The notes beneath the pieces were generated by a model. That model searched no databases. It saw only the letters and a list, made by a program, of their open reading frames with translations, and had not been told where the DNA came from. This document shows, in pieces, positions 57,607-64,000 of a stretch of DNA of 64,000 nt (position 1 is its first letter; every line of letters starts with the position of its first letter). Position numbers and translations under genes: made by a program. Source of the DNA: Agrococcus sp. ARC_14 (GTDB lineage: Bacteria > Actinomycetota > Actinomycetes > Actinomycetales > Microbacteriaceae). Location: NCBI RefSeq assembly GCF_022436485.1, contig NZ_JAKUDO010000001.1, positions 248,001 through 312,000 on the forward strand, written 5' to 3'.

Positions 57607-59084
57607 GAGTTCAGCACCGCCTCGATCACTGCTCTCCCGATTGGCGCGGCGATCACGTTTGAAGTGTCACCGACGATGTTCTCATCTGGCACGACCACGA
57701 CGGCGACTGCCACGCTCCGGTCGTCCAATTCTCCGTACCCCGTGAACCACAGGTTGAAGGGCTCGTTGTTCTCGCCCGTCTCCGCGGTGCCGGTCTTGCC
57801 GCCCACCGTGACGCCGTCGATCTGGGCGTTGGAGGCGAGTCCCTCTGCGACGCCGAGCTCCATCGTTGCACGCACCTGCGCGGCGACCTCTGCCGTGACC
57901 GGATTGCCCAGGATGGTGGGCTCGGGCTCTGCGAGCACGTCGAGATTGGGCGCGAGGACGCGGTCGACCATGTTCGGCTGCATCATCGTGCCGTCGTTGG
58001 CGATCGCGGCGGTCGTCATCGCGATCTGCAGCGGCGTGACGCGCACGTTGTCCTGGCCGAACGCGGTCAGCTGCAGCTGAGACGGCTCGAGGCCGGTGGG
58101 GTAGGTGCTCGGCGAGACGCTGAGGGGGATGTTGAGCGACTGCCCGTACCCGAACGCCTCCGCTTGCTGCGCGATCGCGTCTTCGCCCAGCTCTTCGCCG
58201 AGCTGCGCGAAGGGGATGTTGCACGACTGGATGAAGGCCGTCTCGAGCGTGACGGTCTCACCAGGACCGCACGTGGAGCGCGATGCGTTGCGGATCTCGT
58301 GACTGCTGCCGGTGAGCCGCAGGGTCTCAGGGTTGTCGAACTCTGACTCGAGCGTGTACTGGCCAGACTCGAGGGCTGCGGCGAGCACCAGCACCTTGAA
58401 GACGGAGCCGGGGAAGTACAGGTCTCCGCGGATGGTGTTGTTCTGGAGCGGCTGCGTCGGGTCTGCGTTCAGCTGGTCGTGCAGCTCCTGCACGGCCGCG
58501 GTGTTGTGCTCAGCGAAGGCGTTGGGGTCGAAGTTCGGCGTCGAGTGCATCGCGAGCACGTCGCCGGTCTCGGGGTCGAGCGCGACCACCGCGCCCTCCC
58601 GGTCGCCCAGCGCATCCGCCGCCGCCTGCTGCGCGCCGGAGTCGATCGTGAGCTCGACGGAGGAGCCCGCGGGGTCCTGCCCGGTGATGGTCGCGACGAT
58701 CTGGTCGAAGAACTGGCTGTTCGCGGTGCCCGTGAGCTCCTCGTTCATCGCACCCTCGATGCCGGTGTTGCCCTGACCGAGGGTGTTGTAGCCGGTGATG
58801 TGGGAGTAGAGCTCGCCCATCGGGTACTCCCGCTGCCACTCGTACTCGTCGTTCGACGGGGTCGAGAGCGCGACCTGCACGCCGTCGACGACGATCGAGC
58901 CGCGCTCGACGGCGAACGAGTCGTAGAGCGTGCGGGTGTTGCGGTCATCCGCGCGCAGCGAGTCGGCTTGCACCGCCTGGATCATGGTCGATGAGCCGAA
59001 CAGCCCGACGAACATGATCAGCAGCAGGGTGCTGACACGCCGGATGGGTCGTCGCATGCTCTGCTCCTTCGTGGCGTCACTCAT
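57603..59084 (-). CDS. pbpA: Penicillin-binding protein PbpA (class B transpeptidase)
   Basis: The 493-residue protein has an N-terminal TM helix (about 17-38), a dimerisation domain and a transpeptidase domain. The catalytic motifs are SVFK (S227-K230), SCN (S287-N289) and KTGTAETG (about 431-438). It cross-links peptidoglycan during growth, working with the RodA/FtsW glycosyltransferase encoded just upstream. Start and stop overlap neighbours by ATGA on both sides. Confidence 0.95.
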
Positions 59085-60484
59085 ACGATCCCCCTTCCGC
59101 GCACCGAGTCGCTCAGCCTCAGCAGCAGGGCGACGATGAGCCAGTTGGCCAGCAGCGACGATCCGCCGGCTGCCAAGAACGGTGTCGTCAGGCCTGTCAG
59201 CGGGATGAGCCGCGTGACGCCGCCGACGACGATGAACACCTGCAGCGCGATCGCGAAGGCGAGGCCGACGGCCAACAGCTTCGTGAAGTCATCCGGGCCC
59301 TGGAAGCCGATGCGGACGCCGCGCGAGATCAGGATCAGGTAGAGCGCCAGGATCGCGAAGATGCCGGTCAGGCCGAGCTCCTCGCCGAGCGACGGGATGA
59401 TGTAGTCGCTGTTGGCGTAGGGCGTGAGCTCCGGTCGCCCGAGGCCGAGGCCGGTGCCGAGCACACCGCCGTGGCCCATGCCGAACACGCCCTGCACGAT
59501 CTGGAACGAGCCGCCGGTGGCGTTGTAGACATCCGTGTCGAACGCGTGGATCCACGCGTGCACGCGGCGCTGCACGTAGCCGAGCGAGAAGTAGGCAGCG
59601 ACGCCGCCGACGGTGACGAGGCCGAGGCCGATGACCATCCAGGAGCGGCGTCCCGTGGCGACGTAGATCATCACCAGGAACAGGCCGAAGTAGAGCATCG
59701 AGGTGCCGAGGTCGCGCTGGAAGATCAGCACGAGCATGCACATCGCCCACACCACCAGGATCGGGCCGAGGTCCCGCAGGCGCGGGAAGCGCACGCCGAG
59801 GAGCTTCCGGCCGACCACCGAGAGGGAGTCGCGCGCCGTCATCAGGTAGCCGGCGAAGAAGATCGCCAGCGCGATCTTCGCGAGCTCGCCCGGCTGGAAC
59901 GAGAGCGGGCCGACGCCGATCCAGACGGTCGCGCCGTTGACGGTGCGGCCGATGCCCGGCATGAGCGGCAGGATCAGCAGCAGGAACGCGACGGCCATCG
60001 CGAGGTACCGGTAGCGCGCCAGCACGCGGTGGTTGCGCACGATGATGATCGCCAGGATCGCGATGATGAGCGCGATGCCCGTCCACGCGATCTGGCGCAT
60101 GGATGCGGCATCCCAGCCGGTTGCGCCATCGGCGATGTCGATGCGGTAGATCATCGCGAGGCCGAGGCCGTTGAGCACGGTTGCGACAGGCAGGATGATG
60201 GCGTCGGCCTCGCGCGCGACGACCCGGAGCGCGATGTGCAGGGCGAGCGTGAGGGCGCCGAGGAGCCCGGCGAGCTGCAGCGGGAACAGGTCGACGCGCT
60301 GCAGGGCGCCGAGCTGCACGAGCACCATGGCGCCGCCGGCGATCACCCACGCGATGACGAGCAGGAAGAGCTCGAGGTTGCGCAGCTTCGCGGGGTTGCG
60401 GATGCGCACCCTGATGGCCTCGGTGACGTCGCGCAGCTGCACGATGCCGGTCTGCAGCGCGTTCGGAGCAGTCTGGTCGCTCAT
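59081..60484 (-). CDS. rodA: FtsW/RodA-family peptidoglycan glycosyltransferase
   Basis: The 467-residue SEDS protein starts at ATG 60484 and has about 12 hydrophobic helices. Family motifs include GIGRTVNGATVWIGVGPLSFQPGELAKIALAIF, LVLIFQRDLGTSMLYFGLF, GHGGVLGTGLGLGRPELTPYANSDYIIPSLGEELGL and the C-terminal IPLTGLTTPFLAAGGSSLLANW. SEDS proteins polymerise lipid II glycan chains together with the partner class B PBP. It overlaps pstP (ATGA 60481-60484) and pbpA. Confidence 0.95.
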   Translation of the reverse strand: MSDQTAPNALQTGIVQLRDVTEAIRVRIRNPAKLRNLELFLLVIAWVIAGGAMVLVQLGALQRVDLFPLQLAGLLGALTLALHIALRVVAREADAIILPVATVLNGLGLAMIYRIDIADGATGWDAASMRQIAWTGIALIIAILAIIIVRNHRVLARYRYLAMAVAFLLLILPLMPGIGRTVNGATVWIGVGPLSFQPGELAKIALAIFFAGYLMTARDSLSVVGRKLLGVRFPRLRDLGPILVVWAMCMLVLIFQRDLGTSMLYFGLFLVMIYVATGRRSWMVIGLGLVTVGGVAAYFSLGYVQRRVHAWIHAFDTDVYNATGGSFQIVQGVFGMGHGGVLGTGLGLGRPELTPYANSDYIIPSLGEELGLTGIFAILALYLILISRGVRIGFQGPDDFTKLLAVGLAFAIALQVFIVVGGVTRLIPLTGLTTPFLAAGGSSLLANWLIVALLLRLSDSVRGRGIV

Positions 60485-61722
60485 GGCGATCGCTCCAATC
60501 GCTCGACGATCGCCTGCGCGGCCTCCAGCGAATCGGCAGAGAGCGTCTGCTCGACGTTGCGCTGGTTGAAGGGAGTGAGATCGACGATCGCGATGTCGGT
60601 CTCCTCCACCTGGGTGGCGAGCACGATCGGGCCGATCTGCTGCTGGATGCCCTGGTAGATCGCGACGTTGCCGGCGTCGTTGACGCCCACGAAGTAGCGA
60701 TCCTGCGTCCAGCTGTAGAAGAACATCGAGACGGCGACGATGCCGATGAGTGCGAGCAGGGCACCGATGCCCCACGTGATGCGGCGGTTGCGGCGCATCC
60801 GGCGCTGCTCGGCCAGCAGCTCCTGCAGGAACTCTTCGCTCTCGGGCTCGAAGTGCTCGAAGGCCGGCTGCATGCGCGACTGGCGCGGGTGCAGGATGAG
60901 CTGGCCGAGGCTCACGGACGTGCGCTCTGGCTCGATCGCCTCGTAGCTGATGGGCGCAGCGGCGGAGCCGACGGTGGTGGGCTCGATCGATGAGGAGCGG
61001 CGCTCGTCGACGTCGCACAGCACCACGGTGACGTTGTCGGGGGCGCCGCGCGAGAGCGACTCGTTGACGAGCCGCTGCACGGTCGACGGGGTGTCGAGGC
61101 CCTGCGCGAGGATGGCGCGGATGCGATCCTCGTCCACGTAGCTGGAGAGGCCGTCGGAGCACACCAGCCAGCGGTCGCCCGGGTAGACCTTCTCGACCAG
61201 GGTGTCGATCTCTGGGTAGTGCTCGACGTTGCCGAGCACGCGCATCACGACGTTGCGGCGCGGGTGGTGCTCCGCCTCCTCGCGCGTGATGCGACCGGCG
61301 TCGACCAGCTTCTGCACGAACGTGTGGTCGGTCGAGATCTGCTCGAGCGCGCCCACCCGGTAGCGGTAGATGCGGCTGTCGCCGATGTGGGCGATGCCCA
61401 CCTCGTCACCGACTCGGATGATGCCGGAGCCGGTGGTGCCCATGCCTGAGAGCTCCGGATGCTCGAGCATCGCCTGCTGCAGTGCGTCGTTGCCCTCGCG
61501 CAGCGCCGTCGCAAGCGCCTGCGCGGCCTCCTCGGCGGTCGCGTACTCGCGGTCGGCCTCGCGCGCCCTGCGCGTGACGATGGCGCTCGCGACGTCGCCT
61601 CCCGCGTGCCCGCCCATGCCATCCGCCACGAAGAACATCCGGGCGCCGGCATAGCCGGAGTCCTGATTCTCGGTGCGGATCCTGCCGACGTGGCTGAGTG
61701 CTGCCGCGAGCGGTGTGCTCAA
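60481..61722 (-). CDS. pstP: PP2C-family serine/threonine phosphatase PstP
   Basis: The product of 413 residues starts at TTG 61722 (LSTPLAAALSHVGRIRTENQDS) with GAGG eight bases upstream. Metal-binding motifs RTENQDS, VADGMGGHAGG, GDSRIYR, VCSDGLSS and APDNVT are all present. After the phosphatase domain comes a juxtamembrane stretch, a TM helix (about 305-330) and an extracytoplasmic domain of about 80 residues. It reverses phosphorylation by PknA/PknB and controls cell wall and FHA-protein function. Confidence 0.93.
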   Translation of the reverse strand: MSTPLAAALSHVGRIRTENQDSGYAGARMFFVADGMGGHAGGDVASAIVTRRAREADREYATAEEAAQALATALREGNDALQQAMLEHPELSGMGTTGSGIIRVGDEVGIAHIGDSRIYRYRVGALEQISTDHTFVQKLVDAGRITREEAEHHPRRNVVMRVLGNVEHYPEIDTLVEKVYPGDRWLVCSDGLSSYVDEDRIRAILAQGLDTPSTVQRLVNESLSRGAPDNVTVVLCDVDERRSSSIEPTTVGSAAAPISYEAIEPERTSVSLGQLILHPRQSRMQPAFEHFEPESEEFLQELLAEQRRMRRNRRITWGIGALLALIGIVAVSMFFYSWTQDRYFVGVNDAGNVAIYQGIQQQIGPIVLATQVEETDIAIVDLTPFNQRNVEQTLSADSLEAAQAIVERLERSP

Positions 61723-61724
61723 GC

Positions 61725-62276
61725 TCAGTGCCTCAGCTCGAACGTGGTGGTGCCGATGCGCACGGCCGTGCCGACCCGCACCGGCGTCGACTCGCTGATG
61801 CGCTTGCCCTCGACGAAGGTGCCATTGGTCGAGCCGAGATCCTGCACCACCCACTGGTCGCGCCAGCGCACGATCTTGGCGTGGTTGCTCGAGGTGTAGT
61901 CGTCCTTGATCTGCAGCCCGCTGCCGGAGGAGCGCCCGATGGAGAGGCCGGTCTGCGGCAGGTCGAGCTCGAGTCCGGCGCGCGGGCCGGAGGTGACGAC
62001 GATGCGGGAGGCCTCACGGGAGGGTGCGGATGCGCTGGTCGCCCCGGCGGGTGCCGCCCGTTCGTTCACGGTCGTCGGCGCCTCCGAGGAGGCCGGGGCC
62101 TGGGCGGGCGTCGAGCCGCCCTCGCGGGATCGGGCGCTCTGCACCGCGACGCGCTGCAAGGGAGTCAGCTTCGGACCGAAGAGGTCGCTGCGCAGCGAGT
62201 AGAGCACGATGAAGATGAACAGCCACAGCAGGGCGAGGAAGCCGATCCTGATGATGATGAGGGTGAGTTCGCTCAC
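61725..62276 (-). CDS. fhaB: FHA-domain protein FhaB (FipA)
   Basis: The 183-residue protein begins with a TM helix (LIIIRIGFLALLWLFIFIVLY) and has a C-terminal FHA domain with SIGRSSGSGLQIKDDYTSSNHAKIVR...DLGSTNGTFVEGKRI. The GRS, SxxH and NG core motifs bind phosphothreonine. FhaB/FipA links PknA/B phosphorylation to division proteins. Its GTG start overlaps the fhaA stop (GTGA 62273-62276). Confidence 0.94.
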   Translation of the reverse strand: MSELTLIIIRIGFLALLWLFIFIVLYSLRSDLFGPKLTPLQRVAVQSARSREGGSTPAQAPASSEAPTTVNERAAPAGATSASAPSREASRIVVTSGPRAGLELDLPQTGLSIGRSSGSGLQIKDDYTSSNHAKIVRWRDQWVVQDLGSTNGTFVEGKRISESTPVRVGTAVRIGTTTFELRH

Positions 62277-62950
62277 GCTTGCTCCTTCGACTGAGCCAGC
62301 AGGCGGTAGACGATCCGCGTGGCACCGATGTCGATGATCGAGTCGGGCTCCAGGAGCGCGCTCTTGAGCGCCCTGCCGTTGAGCGTGGTGCCGTTGGTGG
62401 AGCCGAGGTCGCTCACCTGGGCGCGGCTGCCGTCCCAGATGATCTCGGCGTGCTTGCGCGAGGCTCCGGCGTCGTCGACCGTGATCTCGGCGTCCGAGCC
62501 GCGGCCGATGACCGTGCTGCCCTTGCGCAGCTTGTAGCGCTTGCCCTTGATGTCGACGACCGCCGTCCAGACGACCTCGCCGGCCTCCGTGTCGGAGCGG
62601 ATCTCGAGCATCCCGGTGGTGATGCCCTCGTCGGGTTCGAGCCCGAGGTCGATCGGGCCGGGGAACGAGTAGCCGGACTGCCGCGCGTGCGTCTGCAGCG
62701 TGCCGGTCAGCTCATCGAGGAGCGAGTCGCCGAGGCGGCGGAGCTTCTGGAAGTCGGCGGGCGACAGTCGCACGGTCAGGTGGTTCGGCACCAGGATGCG
62801 ATCGCGGGAGACCACGCTCGCCTGGGTGTCGAGCTCGCGCTTGAGCGCGCTGGCGATCTCCACCGGCTCGACGCCGGAGCGGAAGGTCTTGGCGAAGGCG
62901 CCGTTGACGGCCTTCTCCAGACCGCGTTCGATCGAATCGAGAATTCCCAT
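62273..62950 (-). CDS. fhaA: FHA-domain protein FhaA (DUF3662)
   Basis: The product of 225 residues starts at ATG 62950, eight bases after GGGAGGTGA. The N-terminal DUF3662 domain (MGILDSIERGLEKAVNGAFAKTFRSGVEPVEIASALKREL) is followed by an FHA domain with VIGRGSDAEITVDDAGASRKHAEI and DLGSTNGTTLNG. In mycobacteria FhaA binds phosphorylated MurJ (MviN) pseudokinase. Here MurJ has no such domain, so the partner may differ. It is the first gene of the operon. A TACGCT at 62981-62986 (minus) is a candidate -10. Confidence 0.93.
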   Translation of the reverse strand: MGILDSIERGLEKAVNGAFAKTFRSGVEPVEIASALKRELDTQASVVSRDRILVPNHLTVRLSPADFQKLRRLGDSLLDELTGTLQTHARQSGYSFPGPIDLGLEPDEGITTGMLEIRSDTEAGEVVWTAVVDIKGKRYKLRKGSTVIGRGSDAEITVDDAGASRKHAEIIWDGSRAQVSDLGSTNGTTLNGRALKSALLEPDSIIDIGATRIVYRLLAQSKEQA

Positions 62951-62980
62951 GGTGTGCTTCACCTCCCTTCAGCCGCCGTT

Positions 62981-62986
62981 AGCGTA
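62981..62986 (-). promoter_or_regulatory. Candidate fhaA operon -10
   Basis: TACGCT on the minus strand lies 31 bases before the fhaA ATG. The -35 is not convincing. Confidence 0.35.
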
Positions 62987-63008
62987 CCCGGCGCGGCTAG
63001 GAACCTGA

Positions 63009-63014
63009 TATTCT
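63009..63014 (+). promoter_or_regulatory. Candidate tRNA-Leu -10
   Basis: TATTCT lies 30 bases upstream of the mature tRNA-Leu. The -35 region is poor. Confidence 0.4.
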
Positions 63015-63044
63015 CGTCAAGTTGCCCGGGTGAAGCCGGGCTGC

Positions 63045-63128
63045 GCGCGAGTGGCGGAATTGGCAGACGCGCTGGCTTCAGGTGCCAGTGTCCGCAAGGA
63101 CGTGGGGGTTCAAGTCCCCCCTCGCGCA
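63045..63128 (+). tRNA. tRNA-Leu (CAG anticodon)
   Basis: This is an 84-base class II tRNA with acceptor GCGCGAG/CTCGCGC, D arm GTGGCGGAATTGGCAGAC, anticodon stem CTGGC/GCCAG with CAG in the loop TTCAGGT, a long variable arm (TGTCCGCAAGGACGT) and T arm GGTTCAAGTCC. CCA is not encoded. It is divergent from fhaA, as in other actinobacteria. Confidence 0.96.
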
Positions 63129-63133
63129 CGATT

Positions 63134-63157
63134 GGCCCCGGGCTCCACCCCGGGGCC
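63134..63157 (+). terminator. Terminator after tRNA-Leu
   Basis: A 9-bp stem GGCCCCGGG/CCCGGGGCC (63134-63142 with 63149-63157) is followed by TTTCG. Confidence 0.85.
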
Positions 63158-63330
63158 TTTCGCATGCCCGGGGCGCCGCCGTCCCCGGATGACGACCGAT
63201 TCGCGATCCGTCTCGAATCGAGGACCCACGGTCTTCAACCGGTGACGCGCCCTCGATTCGATGTGCGAAGGCCCGGCTGGATCAGGACGGATGCGGGTGG
63301 CAGCGGCGCGTAGCAGGGGAAGGCTGCCGA

Positions 63331-64000
63331 TCAGGGCTCGAGCACGACCTTGATGCAGCCGTCCTCCTTCTTCTGGAAGGTCTCGTACATCTCGGGTGCG
63401 CGATCGAGCGGCACGCGATGCGTCACCAGGTCCTCGACGCCGAGCGGGTCGGAGGCGTCCTCGACGATCGGCAGGAGGGTGTCGCGCCAGGACTGCACAT
63501 TGCACTGGCCCATACGGATCGCGACCTGCTTGTCGAAGAGGGTCATCATCGGGATGGGGTCGGCCGTGCCGACGTAGACACCGCTGAGGGAGACGGTGCC
63601 GCCTCGTCGCACGGCGTCGAACGAGGTCATGAGCGCCGAGAGGCGGTCGAGCCCGGCCTGCTGCATCATCGGCTTCGCCAGCGCATCGGGCAGCAGGCCG
63701 ACGATCGCCTGCGCGGTGGCGGCCCCGGTCGAGCCGTGCGCCTCCATGCCGACGGCATCGACGATCGAGTCGGGGCCGCGACCCTCGGTGGCCTCGCGCA
63801 GCGCCTCGGTGGCGCCTTCCATGTCGAGCGTCTCGATGCCGTGGCGCTCGGCCATGGCGCGACGCTCGGGCACGGGGTCGACGGCGAGCACGCGGTGGCC
63901 GAGGTGGCGCCCGATCCGGGCGGCGAACTGGCCGACGGGGCCGAGCCCCAGCACGGCCAAGGTGCCGCCCTCGGGCACAGCGGCGAAGGCGACGCCCTGC
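63331..64000 (-). CDS. Zinc-type alcohol/formaldehyde dehydrogenase, N-terminus outside window
   Basis: The frame is open to the right edge, so the 5' part is missing. The visible 223 residues hold the Rossmann motif LAVLGLGPVGQFAARIGRHLGHRVLAVD. A long substrate-domain insert follows (GMEAHGSTGAATAQAIVGLLPDALAKPMMQQAGLDRL), as in glutathione-independent formaldehyde dehydrogenase-like MDR proteins. The C-terminal 'THRVPLDRAPEMYETFQKKEDGCIKVVLEP' completes it. Catalytic zinc ligands lie in the missing half. It probably oxidises an alcohol or aldehyde with NAD. Confidence 0.88.
   Translation of the reverse strand, partial: QGVAFAAVPEGGTLAVLGLGPVGQFAARIGRHLGHRVLAVDPVPERRAMAERHGIETLDMEGATEALREATEGRGPDSIVDAVGMEAHGSTGAATAQAIVGLLPDALAKPMMQQAGLDRLSALMTSFDAVRRGGTVSLSGVYVGTADPIPMMTLFDKQVAIRMGQCNVQSWRDTLLPIVEDASDPLGVEDLVTHRVPLDRAPEMYETFQKKEDGCIKVVLEP

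Overview
The window looks like the replication-origin region of a high-G+C actinobacterium, most probably a member of the Microbacteriaceae. The Agrococcus/Microbacterium type is my inference from protein flavour and from the very frequent GGATGC/GCATCC motif. The gene order supports this: parB-parA, rsmG, jag, yidC, yidD, rnpA, rpmH, then dnaA, dnaN, gnd, recF, dciA, gyrB, gyrA, a DUF3566 gene, tRNA-Ile and tRNA-Ala, and further right crgA, a class E sortase, a glutamine amidotransferase and the pknB/pknA/pbpA/rodA/pstP/fhaB/fhaA cell-wall operon. This is the conserved actinobacterial oriC neighbourhood. I see no prophage, transposase, CRISPR array or obvious genomic island.

Left arm (1-30 kb). 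Most genes here lie on the minus strand, pointing away from the presumed origin. From the left edge come a truncated sulfurtransferase, a lipoprotein/membrane gene trio, an M20 amidohydrolase, an FMN reductase, a CPBP protease, a YciI/RclA-like pair, an Fpg/Nei glycosylase, an NYN-LOTUS protein, an MFS transporter, a HesB-like protein without cysteines and a serine hydrolase. The replication/translation block rpsF-ssb-rpsR-rplI-dnaB follows, then an orphan gene, cca, the divergent DUF6049-murJ pair, a small secreted protein, trxB-trxA and parB-parA. Between parA and rsmG is a 1.3-kb gene-free stretch. It holds five parS-like sites and three strict DnaA boxes.

Origin (about 30-32.4 kb). rpmH and dnaA diverge from a 332-bp region with a strong minus-strand promoter and a perfect DnaA box. 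The 589-bp dnaA-dnaN gap is the conventional oriC candidate. It carries direct repeats, hairpins, degenerate DnaA boxes and an AT-richer patch.

Right arm (32.4-64 kb). The dnaN-gnd-recF-dciA run is followed by a FadR-type regulator with a four-carbon acid sugar kinase, then gyrB-gyrA-DUF3566 and two tRNAs. Next come a TetR regulator with a perfect operator over its own promoter and an NmrA-like oxidoreductase, a ThrE-type exporter, a BCCT transporter, a Nudix hydrolase, a cyclophilin, a rhomboid protease, crgA and a sortase cluster. The fhaA-pknB operon runs head-on to replication, preceded by tRNA-Leu. A truncated zinc-type alcohol dehydrogenase ends the window.

The genes here serve chromosome initiation and segregation (DnaA, DnaN, DnaB, DciA, SSB, ParAB/parS, gyrase), ribosome assembly, thioredoxin redox control and growth-pole/septal cell-wall synthesis (MurJ, RodA, PbpA, CrgA, PknA/B, PstP, FhaA/B). 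Two features recur across the window. At least ten genes have a -10-like hexamer only 6-8 nt upstream of the start codon, suggesting leaderless mRNAs. Many operon joints are ATGA/GTGA overlaps. I did not find an obviously new multi-gene system. The most interesting signals are the DnaA-box/parS layout, a PknA-type kinase with an enlarged ectodomain, and several small regulatory and repeat structures.
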